Positions 6,530 through 13,626 of a stretch of DNA of 13,626 nt are shown in pieces. The notes beneath the pieces were generated by a model. It saw nothing but the letters and a program-made list of their open reading frames with translations. It was not told the DNA's origin and did no database searches. Origin of the DNA: Oligoflexia bacterium. GTDB taxonomy: Bacteria; Bdellovibrionota; UBA1018. Made by a program: the position numbers and the translations under genes. The DNA lies in contig CAIYTD010000062.1 in the NCBI GenBank assembly GCA_903928955.1, forward strand, positions 1 through 13,626, written 5' to 3'. Each line of letters begins with the position of its first letter. Position 1 is the first letter of the stretch.

Positions 6530-8697
6530 GATGAAGCTCCAGTTTCTGGGTAAAACGTCTGACCTGCTTTTGCGAGCGCTTGCATCTGTGCAGTGGGCTC
6601 ATAAATTTTCCCCAATTTTTTATATTTTTCAGTCATCTGGCAGAACTCTTTTAGGCCAATCTGATCAGCATATCGGAGAGCTCCTCCGCGAAAGGGGGGA
6701 AAGCCCAATCCGTAAATTAAACCTAAATCGACTTCGACGGGAGAGGCGACAATTTCATCTTCTAAGCAGCGAGAAGATTCAATGACCATCGGAACCATCA
6801 TGCGCTCTATGATTTCTGGATCCGTGATTTCTAGATGCGCTATTCCAGTGAGTACCGGTTTCAGTATTTCGTAAGCGAGAGGATCTGCTTCTTTTTTAGG
6901 AGGTCCCTTTTTATCAGGAGTATATTGGTAGAAGCCTTTACCGTTTTTTTGGCCGAATCTCTTCGCTGCATACATGGCTTCGATTGCTGTTTTGCCTGTA
7001 TGTCCCATGCGATCTGGAAATTCACTCGCCATCACAGTATCTGCATGATGAGCTGTATCGATTCCTACGACATCGAGCAAATAGGCTGGTCCCATGGGCC
7101 ATCCAAATTTTTCCATGACACGATCGATTCTTTGAAAATCGACTCCGTCTCGGACGAGACCTACAAATCCTGCAAAGTAAGGAAATAAGACACGATTGAC
7201 GAGAAAGCCTGCGCAGTCATTCACTACAATCGGAGTTTTTCCCATAGCCAAGGCATAGGCTACTGCAGTTGCTATTGCAACTTCACCGGTTTTTTTCCCT
7301 CGAATAATTTCTACGAGGGGCATCCGATGGACAGGGTTAAAAAAATGCATTCCACAGAAATTTTCCGGGTGTTTGAGACCTTCTGCCAGTCGTGTAATGG
7401 AGATTGTCGAAGTATTACTGCTCAGAATCGAACCTGCTTTGAGGTGACTTTCTACTTCAGAAAGGACTGATTTTTTAATTCCTTCGTTTTCAACGACAGC
7501 CTCGACTACAAAATCAATATTCTTAAAATCTCCATAAGAGAGGGTAGGACGAATGCGACTCAGGGTCTGCGCCATTTTTGCAGGCGTCATTTTACCTCGG
7601 CTGACTTGTTTTTCCAGAAGCTTTGCAGCTTCTCCGAGCCCTAAATCAATAGCTTGAGACGCGATATCTTTCATGTAAATGGGGGTGCCGCGTGATGCAG
7701 ATTGATAGGCAACTCCACCACCCATGATTCCAGCCCCCAGAACCGCTGCAGTCTCGACTGGCTGTGCTTTTTTTGTCAGTTTTTTGCTGATTTTTTTTAA
7801 ATACTGATCCCCTAGAAAAAGTCCTACAAGCGCGCTTGCAGTAGAAGTCCGTGCAACTTGAACAAAGCCAGCTGTTTCATGTGTTAACGCTTGATCCCGA
7901 GACTGGGTTGCTCCTTTTTGCATCGCTTCAATAGCTGCGATGGGCGCAGGATAGTGAGGTCCTGCTTTCGCTGCTACAAAAGCCTTGGCTCCTTCAAAGA
8001 CCATGGTTGATTCGATTGGATTGAGTTTGAGGGGAGAGGTTTTTTCAATACGCTTTGCCTTCCAGTCGAGATGACCTTCTATGGCAGCTTGGAGCATTTC
8101 AATGCTTCCAGATCGAACTTTATCGGGTGCTACTACAGCATCTACGGCGCCGATCTTGAGCGCTGCGTCTGCTTTCCATTGCTCCCCAGATGCAATCCAT
8201 TCGATTGCATTGTCTGCTCCAGAAAGTCTGGAAAGTCTGACTGTGCCGCCCCAGCCTGGAAAAATACCTAATTTGGTTTCTGGAAACCCAACTTTTGTTT
8301 CCGATGACATCACTCGAAAGCTGGTGGAAAGTGCGACTTCAAATCCGCCACCTAGAGCAAAGCCATTGATTGCGCAAACCGAGGGATAATCGAGGTCCTC
8401 AATATCAGAAAATGTGCGGTTCACCTCGGTGAGCCATTGGACCATTTCAGCTTCAGGCTTTTTAAAGTGGGATTGAAACTCTGTGACATCTGCTCCAACA
8501 ATAAAGACGTCCTTGCCGCTCGTCATGAGAAGTCCGCGGATAGACGAGTCCTTCTTGATTTGAGTGATGGCCTCGCGAAGTTCTTTCAAAGTTTGTGTGT
8601 TAAATTTATTGACCGAGTCATCTTTTAGATTAAAATTAAGCTCAATAATTCCGTCATTGAGCTGTGTACATCGAATGGCTTGACCTTCGTATTTCAT
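6526..8697 (-). CDS. fadB: Fatty acid oxidation complex alpha subunit (enoyl-CoA hydratase / 3-hydroxyacyl-CoA dehydrogenase)
   Basis: FadB is the multifunctional subunit of the cytoplasmic beta-oxidation complex: it hydrates trans-2-enoyl-CoA and oxidises L-3-hydroxyacyl-CoA with NAD+. The 723 aa compare with 729 in E. coli. The N-terminal crotonase domain (about 1-190) has the oxyanion and catalytic segment NGFALGGGFE, with Glu120 and Glu140 (FPETKLG) in place of E. coli Glu119 and Glu139. The dehydrogenase part has the NAD-binding motif VLGAGIMGGG (319-328) and the catalytic His451 in GMHFFNPVHRMPLVEII. The two C-terminal dehydrogenase domains follow, with GKTPIVVNDCAGFLVNR among their landmarks. 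The ATG is preceded by GGAAGG about 9 bases upstream. It sits 60 bases after the histidine kinase stop and overlaps fadA by 4 bases. No recognisable FadR-type site was seen. Confidence 0.97.
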   Translation of the reverse strand: MKYEGQAIRCTQLNDGIIELNFNLKDDSVNKFNTQTLKELREAITQIKKDSSIRGLLMTSGKDVFIVGADVTEFQSHFKKPEAEMVQWLTEVNRTFSDIEDLDYPSVCAINGFALGGGFEVALSTSFRVMSSETKVGFPETKLGIFPGWGGTVRLSRLSGADNAIEWIASGEQWKADAALKIGAVDAVVAPDKVRSGSIEMLQAAIEGHLDWKAKRIEKTSPLKLNPIESTMVFEGAKAFVAAKAGPHYPAPIAAIEAMQKGATQSRDQALTHETAGFVQVARTSTASALVGLFLGDQYLKKISKKLTKKAQPVETAAVLGAGIMGGGVAYQSASRGTPIYMKDIASQAIDLGLGEAAKLLEKQVSRGKMTPAKMAQTLSRIRPTLSYGDFKNIDFVVEAVVENEGIKKSVLSEVESHLKAGSILSSNTSTISITRLAEGLKHPENFCGMHFFNPVHRMPLVEIIRGKKTGEVAIATAVAYALAMGKTPIVVNDCAGFLVNRVLFPYFAGFVGLVRDGVDFQRIDRVMEKFGWPMGPAYLLDVVGIDTAHHADTVMASEFPDRMGHTGKTAIEAMYAAKRFGQKNGKGFYQYTPDKKGPPKKEADPLAYEILKPVLTGIAHLEITDPEIIERMMVPMVIESSRCLEDEIVASPVEVDLGLIYGLGFPPFRGGALRYADQIGLKEFCQMTEKYKKLGKIYEPTAQMQALAKAGQTFYPETGASS

Positions 8698-8741
8698 ATG
8701 AATAGACCTTCCCTCAATTCAAATGACACTAGAACAAGAAT

Positions 8742-8754
8742 TCGATAAAATCGA
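8742..8754. repeat. Short inverted repeat upstream of fadB
   Basis: TCGAT-AAA-ATCGA lies in the 60-base gap between the kinase stop and the fadB start. It could be an operator half-site pair for a fad regulator, but it matches no consensus I know. The 5-bp arms are short enough to be chance. Confidence 0.2.
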
Positions 8755-8757
8755 TGA

Positions 8758-10560
8758 TTAAATTATTTTTTGAGAACATTCAAAAAGGACTTTTATCAGG
8801 GATCGAATGACGATAGGCTTTTCTAGAAAACCATTCATCCCGCTCGCATAACAGCGATCGATATCTTCTTTCATTTTGCTAGCAGAAAGAGCGAAAATCA
8901 TCGGGCAACTGGATTTGCCTAGTTTGGCAATTATTTGCTGAGTTGCTTCAAAGCCATCTATGTCTGGCATATGGCAGTCCATGAGGACAAGATCATATTT
9001 TTTCTTTTCGAGAATGTCTAAAACTTCTTTTCCATTGGAGACTAAGTCGGGATAGTAACCGATTTTTCCTAGAAGTCCTTTTATTACGAGTTGATTGGTT
9101 TGGTTGTCTTCAGCAATTAAAATGCGGAGAGGAAATTTTTTGCCCATTTCAGGATCAAAGCCTGCAAATGCATTCTGATCGGATGTTGAATTCAAGGGTT
9201 GAGCTTCTGGAGCATTAAAAGTAAACGAAAATGTAGATCCTTTCCCAACTTCGCTTTCTACTGAAATAGTTCCACCCATTTTATCGCAGAGACCTTTGCT
9301 AATCGCTAAACCTAAGCCAGATCCACCAAATCTTCTCGTAGTGGAGGCATCTACTTGTGAGAATGGAAGAAATAATTTATTTTTAACGTCCTCGGGAATT
9401 CCAATTCCAGTGTCTTTGACCGAGAATTGAATTTTCCATTCTTTCTCAGCTACGTGAGTCGCTGTAGAGAAAATTTCTACACTTCCACTTTCAGTAAATT
9501 TGATTGCATTGGCAACTAAGTTTGTCAAAATCTGTTTGAATCGGGTCACATCGCCTGTAATCCACGAAAGAGGGTGATCTGCATTCTGATAGACTAGCTG
9601 AATTCCTTTTTCAGATGCACGGGGTTTTAAAAGTTCCATCATCTCTAGAGTCACAGAATGAATCGAAAAAGGTGTCATCTCCAGTTCAATTTTTTCTGCT
9701 TCTAGCTTTGAAAAATCAAGGATATCGTTAATCAGCTCCAGAAGAGATACAGAACAATTTTGAATAATTTTTAGTTTCTCCACATTGTTAGATTCGTGGG
9801 TTTCTGTTAAAAGCAGATGCGTCATTCCAATAATTCCATTCATAGGTGTTCGAATTTCGTGACTCATATTTGCTAAAAACGCCGATTTTGTTTTGGATGC
9901 AGCAATAGCTTCCTCTTTCCTAGCGATGAGCTCTTTAGAAATTCGATTGCTTTCTGAGATATCGCGTGAAATTCCTAAAAATCCTGAGAGAATTCCATTT
10001 TTATCATAAATTGCAGTAGTTGAAACTTTTACAGGGAGTTCAGTTCCGTCTTTTCTGATATAGATCCATTCATTTTCGTCTTCTTGTTTTAAACGGGCTT
10101 TTGCAACAATTGCTTCTAATCCTGGCTGAACAGGAATTTTTAGTTCTTGAGTGAGTAGTTCTGCTCTCTTCGTAATTTCTTTTGGGTCATGCAAAATTAA
10201 GAATGTTTTCTCTCCAATCATCTCGTTTGCAGGATAGCCTAACATTTTTTCTGCAGCTTGATTGAAAGTTTGTATTGTACCTTGAGTGTCGGTTGAAATA
10301 ATACTATAATTTGCGCCTGCTAGAATTGCTCTTTGCATTTCATTCATCGCCCAAAGTTGAGTTTCTAGTAGTTTTCTTTCTGTAGCATTTTGTCGGATTG
10401 CTGTATAGCGGACTATTTTTCCAGTTGAATCAATACTCGGAATGATGGTTGTATCTAGCCAAATCAATTTCCCACTTTTTGATTGGTTACAAATTTCACC
10501 TCTCCATACCATTCCTTTTGAAATTGTTTTCCAAAGTTTACTAAAAAAAATGTCACTCAT
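8758..10560 (-). CDS. Hybrid sensor histidine kinase, C-terminal piece (PAS-HisKA-HATPase-REC), 600 aa
   Basis: This piece begins in the middle of a PAS domain: residues 1-66 are its second half, including an ATERK linker. A complete PAS/PAC domain follows (about 73-207), then a coiled linker. The HisKA dimerisation domain has the phospho-accepting His234 in SHEIRTPMNGIIG. The ATP-binding domain has the N box LTNLVANAIKF (345-355), DTGIGI (383-388) and GGSGLGLAI (412-420). The C-terminal receiver domain (about 478-596) has acidic residues ED (484-485), the phospho-acceptor Asp528 in LMDCHMPD and Lys581. All phosphorelay residues are intact. The true gene began upstream: the frame is open without ATG, GTG or TTG back to about 10914 and encodes the missing first half of the PAS domain. 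The ATG at 10560 is simply the first methionine in this frame. No separate response regulator is encoded nearby. It lies upstream of fadB in the same direction. Confidence 0.85.
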   Translation of the reverse strand: MSDIFFSKLWKTISKGMVWRGEICNQSKSGKLIWLDTTIIPSIDSTGKIVRYTAIRQNATERKLLETQLWAMNEMQRAILAGANYSIISTDTQGTIQTFNQAAEKMLGYPANEMIGEKTFLILHDPKEITKRAELLTQELKIPVQPGLEAIVAKARLKQEDENEWIYIRKDGTELPVKVSTTAIYDKNGILSGFLGISRDISESNRISKELIARKEEAIAASKTKSAFLANMSHEIRTPMNGIIGMTHLLLTETHESNNVEKLKIIQNCSVSLLELINDILDFSKLEAEKIELEMTPFSIHSVTLEMMELLKPRASEKGIQLVYQNADHPLSWITGDVTRFKQILTNLVANAIKFTESGSVEIFSTATHVAEKEWKIQFSVKDTGIGIPEDVKNKLFLPFSQVDASTTRRFGGSGLGLAISKGLCDKMGGTISVESEVGKGSTFSFTFNAPEAQPLNSTSDQNAFAGFDPEMGKKFPLRILIAEDNQTNQLVIKGLLGKIGYYPDLVSNGKEVLDILEKKKYDLVLMDCHMPDIDGFEATQQIIAKLGKSSCPMIFALSASKMKEDIDRCYASGMNGFLEKPIVIRSLIKVLFECSQKII

Positions 10561-10694
10561 TACTTTTGATTTAATAATGTTATGATTTTTCCCTATGAGT
10601 TCTTCATTTGAATATTCAGAAATTTCAAGGAATGCAGCGTTTGCATAAATAATTAATCCATCTGTATTTGTAACTGAAAGTATTGTGCCATGCT

Positions 10695-11291
10695 CTAACG
10701 CAGTTTTGTAAAATCGAATTTCTTCTTCAGCGAGTGCAGTAGTTGTAATATCTTGGATAATGCTAATGAATCGGGGGTGGTTTTCTTTTTCGGATGGGAT
10801 GGTAGAACCATATTCTTTGATCCAACGGAGAGTGCCATTTTTAAGTAGGATGCGAAATTCGATCTCGAATTCCTTTGCCGACCACTGAGAATTTCTATAT
10901 AATGAGCTTGCACTCTAGCTCGATCGTCCTTGTGGATGAATTTGAGGTGGGTTTCTAAAGGGGGCGCTTGATCTCGAGCAGGAAGTCCAAAAATCTTACA
11001 ATAGCCTTCAGACCATTTTCCTTCTAAAGTTTGGAGGTCACGCTCGCATATGCCAAATTTTGCAATTTTTTCTACATATCGAAAGCGTATTTTTTCATTA
11101 TTTTTTGAGATGACTTGAATTTGTTCTTGTTTACTCCCTGCTAAATACGCAAAAAGTCCTAAAAAAAGGGGTGCTGTATCAATCATGTAGATGAGGAGTG
11201 ATTTGTTGTTGATAAAAGCTGCAAAAAAAGGGAAAAAACACCCAAAGAGAACGCCTAGTGCTGCATATTTTGCTCGGGTTGAAGCTCCCAT
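10695..11291 (-). CDS. N-terminal piece of the histidine kinase: two membrane helices and a partial PAS domain
   Basis: Residues about 8-27 (ALGVLFGCFFPFFAAF region) and 33-51 (LLIYMIDTAPLFLGLFAYL) are hydrophobic enough to span the membrane, with a very short loop between them. A linker helix follows, then a PAS domain from about residue 75 (KFGICERDLQTLEGKWSEG, later FIHKDDRARVQAHYIEIL). After residue 137 the sequence becomes serine/lysine-rich nonsense (RQRNSRSNF and onward), because the PAS domain continues in another frame. The last 61 residues are therefore probably not native. The ATG overlaps the start region of the divergent selO gene. No clear ribosome-binding site precedes it. Alone it could insert in the membrane but could not signal. 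Confidence 0.7.
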   Translation of the reverse strand: MGASTRAKYAALGVLFGCFFPFFAAFINNKSLLIYMIDTAPLFLGLFAYLAGSKQEQIQVISKNNEKIRFRYVEKIAKFGICERDLQTLEGKWSEGYCKIFGLPARDQAPPLETHLKFIHKDDRARVQAHYIEILSGRQRNSRSNFASYLKMALSVGSKNMVLPSHPKKKTTPDSLALSKILQLLHSLKKKFDFTKLR

Positions 11292-11310
11292 GAATGGTAT
11301 ATCGGTTAAA

Positions 11311-12903
11311 ATGAATAAAAATCTGAGAATATGTGAATTGAAATGGGAGTCTCGTTTTACCGACCGCTTTTTGGGAGATCCTGAAAAGGAAATTTTCAGC
11401 CGTCAGGTTCGAAATGTGCTTTATTCCAATGTCCTGCCGACAGGTGTTTCGGCGCCTCAATTGATCGGCTGGTCTGATGATTTGGCAGCTACACTCGGGG
11501 TTTTGCGTCCACAAGAGGATGTAGCATCCATCGAAATTTTGTCTGGAAATCGTGTGCACCCAGAGATGAAGCCTTATTCTTCTCGTTATGGTGGTCATCA
11601 GTTTGGGCAGTGGGCTGGTCAATTAGGAGATGGAAGAGCAATTACTTTAGGGGAAATCATTTCTCCTCATTTCAAGAGATGGGAGCTTCAGTTGAAAGGG
11701 GCGGGTGCTACGCCCTATTCGCGTAGGGCAGATGGAAGAGCGGTACTTCGGTCCTCGCTTCGCGAGTTTCTTTGCAGCGAGGCGATGCATTTTTTAAATG
11801 TCCCGACAACCCGGGCTTTGAGTCTGGTTGTTACGGGTGATCTTGTGGTTCGAGATCTCTTCTATGATGGGAATCCTCGACCAGAGCCTGGGGCAATTGT
11901 TTGCCGTGTGAGTCCTTCTTTTTTAAGATTTGGTCATTTTGAAATTTTGGCAAATCAGGGGGAAGAAGTTCTTTTAAAAGATTTAGCTCAATTTCTCGTT
12001 GAATTTTTGAATGAAAATCAATTAGCCTCCTTTGAACTGAGTGATCCGGACGTTTATGGGAAGCTATTGGATGAAATTTGCCGGAGTACAGCCGTTTTGG
12101 TAGCGCACTGGATGCGGGTTGGTTTTGTGCATGGCGTTATGAATACCGATAATATGTCTGTTTTAGGATTAACGATAGATTATGGCCCATACGGGTGGCT
12201 AGAACCCTACGATCCGGATTGGACACCGAATACGACCGACTCTCAGGCAAGACGGTATCGATTTGGAAATCAGCCCGGAGTCGCCCAATGGAATTTGATG
12301 CGGTTATGTGAGGCTTTTTTTCCTCTCATCCGAGATGAACAACGACTTTACCAAAGTTTAAAAATTTATGAGGACACTTTTCAACAAACTCATATGGAAA
12401 TGATGTCTCAAAAACTGGGACTTTGCTCTTTGGAGCAAAAATATTTAGACGAATTATTTCAGCTCCTACGTATGGCGGAGACGGACTATACCCTTTTTTT
12501 TAGAGCACTATCTGACTGGAAAATGGATTCAACACATTTTGAAAAATGGATAGAATGGATTTCTCCCGCGTTTTATAAACCTGAATCTGTAGGACATGAT
12601 TTGAGAATGAGGTGGGCTGCCTGGGCAAAAGAATATTCTCAAATGCTGCGTTTTCAGGGGGTGCCTGACTTGGATCGAAGTTTGAGGATTAAAGCGGTCA
12701 ATCCCAAGTATGTTCTTAGAAATTATTTAGCTCAAAATGCAATACAGCAAGCTGAGAATGGAGACCTTTCTGGCATTGAACGACTCCTGCGAGTTTTAAA
12801 AACTCCTTATGAGGACCTTCCATCTGAATCGGATTTGGCAGAAAAACGTCCTGATTGGGCTCGAAATGCTCCTGGATGCTCAGCGTTGTCTTGTTCCTCT
12901 TAG
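11311..12903 (+). CDS. selO: Protein adenylyltransferase SelO (YdiU/UPF0061 family)
   Basis: SelO is a pseudokinase-fold enzyme that transfers AMP from ATP to Ser, Thr or Tyr of target proteins, linked in bacteria to redox stress. With this start the protein is 530 aa. Visible family motifs are SRYGGHQFGQWAGQLGDGRA (131-150 counted from ATG 11191), LQLKGAGATPYSR with the conserved Lys (129 from the chosen start), DGRAVLRSSLREFLCSEAMH, HGVMNTDNMS (274-283) and the DFG-like IDYGPYG (289-295). Others are FGNQPGVAQWNLMRL and the PDWA region. The C-terminus SCSS matches the bacterial form, in which Cys stands where animals have selenocysteine. The start is unsettled: ATG 11290 and ATG 11191 are in frame, none has a good ribosome-binding site, and 11311 best fits the family's N-terminus (ELKWESRFTDRFLGDP). 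It is divergent from the kinase gene. Confidence 0.93.
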   Translation: MNKNLRICELKWESRFTDRFLGDPEKEIFSRQVRNVLYSNVLPTGVSAPQLIGWSDDLAATLGVLRPQEDVASIEILSGNRVHPEMKPYSSRYGGHQFGQWAGQLGDGRAITLGEIISPHFKRWELQLKGAGATPYSRRADGRAVLRSSLREFLCSEAMHFLNVPTTRALSLVVTGDLVVRDLFYDGNPRPEPGAIVCRVSPSFLRFGHFEILANQGEEVLLKDLAQFLVEFLNENQLASFELSDPDVYGKLLDEICRSTAVLVAHWMRVGFVHGVMNTDNMSVLGLTIDYGPYGWLEPYDPDWTPNTTDSQARRYRFGNQPGVAQWNLMRLCEAFFPLIRDEQRLYQSLKIYEDTFQQTHMEMMSQKLGLCSLEQKYLDELFQLLRMAETDYTLFFRALSDWKMDSTHFEKWIEWISPAFYKPESVGHDLRMRWAAWAKEYSQMLRFQGVPDLDRSLRIKAVNPKYVLRNYLAQNAIQQAENGDLSGIERLLRVLKTPYEDLPSESDLAEKRPDWARNAPGCSALSCSS

Positions 12904-12953
12904 CTAGAGTTCAATAGGCGTTCTGGTGCGCTCGCTAACGTCCACTGAAATAA

Positions 12954-13046
12954 TTGATATTGTATGTCAATTGAATTAGAAATTGCAGCAAAAAAACCGC
13001 AAAAAATAGCGATCTTGTTGAATTAAGATTCCTGTCGTGTTATTAA
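12954..13046 (+). promoter_or_regulatory. Possible promoters before the exported ankyrin-like gene
   Basis: Two weak sigma70-like pairs are visible in the 152-base gap after selO. They are TTGATA (12954-12959) with TAGAAA (12977-12982), and TTGAAT (13018-13023) with TATTAA (13041-13046), both with 17-base spacers. The second would start transcription only a few bases before the ATG at 13056, giving an almost leaderless mRNA, which fits the absence of a ribosome-binding site. No intrinsic terminator for selO was found in this gap. Confidence 0.25.
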
Positions 13047-13055
13047 AATTCCACT

Positions 13056-13626
13056 ATGAAAAATATTTCACTTCCTTTTTTATTAACTTATTTCATTATC
13101 TTTGATCATTTCTCTTTCACCGCTCACGCCATGGAAGATATCTCTAGAAAAAGAAGATTATCAAAATCATCTGATAGTGAAAGTGCTACCCAGAAAGTAG
13201 CCAGCGAAGGAAGTAGAGAGAAAGTAGATTTGCCAACTGTTTTTGAGCACTTTTTAAAATCGAATAGTATAGCATTCAGATTTCAATCTCATTTATTAGA
13301 TGCGATCTTAAAAAGTGGTGTAATCGATAAAAAAGCAGTCCTTGAATACCTGCAATTCATCACTGATTTAGTAAACAATGAGAATCCTGATCCTGCTAAC
13401 GTTTTTTTAATGGAAGCTGTTGTAAATACTAAAATAAGTATTACTCAATTTATAAGAAATAATAAGAGTAAATTAAACACTAAAAATAAGCTGGGAGAAA
13501 CGGCGCTTGATTTTGTCCATAGGCTACTGCCAGCTTGTGAAGCAAAAGAAAGGCTTGTTGCCCTCCTAAGAAAAAATGGCAGTAAAACGGGAGCTGAATT
13601 GCAACAACAGCAAGATTTTGAAATGA
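13056..13626 (+). CDS. Exported protein with ankyrin-like segment, partial
   Basis: The reading frame runs from ATG 13056 off the window end (190 codons seen, no stop). The N-terminus MKNISLPFLLTYFIIFD continues into a hydrophobic stretch ending TAHA and is a probable Sec signal peptide, with cleavage near residue 25. A basic patch RKRR (31-34) and a Ser/Lys-rich disordered stretch follow, then helical sequence. Residues about 141-178 (from NTKNKLGETALDF to RLVALLRKNGSKTG) resemble an ankyrin repeat: the D/N-x-x-G-x-T-x-L-x-x start, a helix pair and the L-L-x-x-G end. The spacing is slightly longer than the usual 33 residues. Exported ankyrin proteins are common in intracellular bacteria, but the function here is unknown. 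No Shine-Dalgarno site is seen. An internal ATG at 13131 would remove the signal peptide and is less likely. Confidence 0.75.
   Translation, partial: MKNISLPFLLTYFIIFDHFSFTAHAMEDISRKRRLSKSSDSESATQKVASEGSREKVDLPTVFEHFLKSNSIAFRFQSHLLDAILKSGVIDKKAVLEYLQFITDLVNNENPDPANVFLMEAVVNTKISITQFIRNNKSKLNTKNKLGETALDFVHRLLPACEAKERLVALLRKNGSKTGAELQQQQDFEM

Larger units (their letters stand above)
8758..11291 (-). pseudogene. Whole hybrid histidine kinase gene, split by a frameshift near 10880
   Basis: Translating the frame of the downstream kinase piece upstream of its first ATG gives the missing parts of two PAS domains. One segment reads WSAKEFEIEFRILLKNGT and ends in a PAC-type IIQDITTTALAEEEI linker. The next reads FYKTALEHGTILSVTNTDG and leads directly into the 600-aa piece. 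The upstream piece reads normally to YIEILSG (about 10881) and then turns into an unrelated tail. A one-base loss near 10880 joins them. The repaired protein would be about 844 aa: two membrane helices, three PAS domains, HisKA, HATPase and receiver. In-frame coding quality is preserved on both sides, so the break is recent or a sequencing error. Confidence 0.75.

Noticed and set aside
6835..7188. 117-codon plus-strand frame rich in Cys and Phe inside fadB
   Set aside because: fadB on the other strand is conserved throughout this stretch, so the frame is only its complement.
11179..11622. 147-codon open frame on the minus strand
   Set aside because: It is antisense to the well-conserved SelO coding region and gives low-complexity, unconvincing protein.
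12877..12903. Possible selenocysteine codon at the SelO C-terminus
   Set aside because: The end reads Cys-Ser-Ser with TGT for Cys and a normal TAG stop, so there is no TGA to recode.
12904..13055. Search for a tRNA, small RNA or terminator after selO
   Set aside because: Only short, imperfect inverted repeats such as CAATT/AATTG are present, with no T-tract and no tRNA T-loop pattern.

Overview
The window looks like a stretch of a moderately AT-rich gammaproteobacterial chromosome. The pointers are a fadB-fadA pair of the enterobacterial FadBA type and an RlmG-type 23S rRNA methyltransferase. An exported ankyrin-like protein at the right edge would fit a host-associated lineage such as the Legionellales, but that placement is inference.

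Left region (about 1-3800, minus strand): a tight three-gene cluster of unrecognised proteins. Transcription order is an exported 426-aa protein (TTG start, signal peptide), a 736-aa protein with a long N-terminal coiled coil, and a 56-residue putative lipoprotein in its own frame just 12 bases further on. The junction of the first two genes looks as if it could once have been a single reading frame. Upstream lie a 12-bp perfect palindrome and a convincing minus-strand intrinsic terminator that insulates the cluster. Between the cluster and the next gene is a frameshifted remnant of a ribbon-helix-helix antitoxin-like gene on the plus strand.

Middle region (4279-11291, minus strand): transcription runs from a hybrid sensor histidine kinase through fadB and fadA to rlmG. 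FadB and FadA form the fatty-acid beta-oxidation complex and their genes overlap by 4 bases. rlmG begins inside the end of fadA. The kinase is split by an apparent one-base frameshift near 10880. The upstream piece carries two membrane helices and most of a PAS domain. The downstream piece carries further PAS domains, HisKA, HATPase and a receiver domain.

Right region (about 11290-13626, plus strand): a SelO/YdiU protein AMPylase gene runs divergently from the kinase, and the two putative start codons virtually overlap. After about 150 noncoding bases, a signal-peptide-bearing protein with an ankyrin-like segment starts and runs off the window.

No tRNA, rRNA, CRISPR array or intact mobile element was seen. 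The clearest candidates for something undescribed are the exported/coiled-coil/lipoprotein cluster and the exported ankyrin-like protein.
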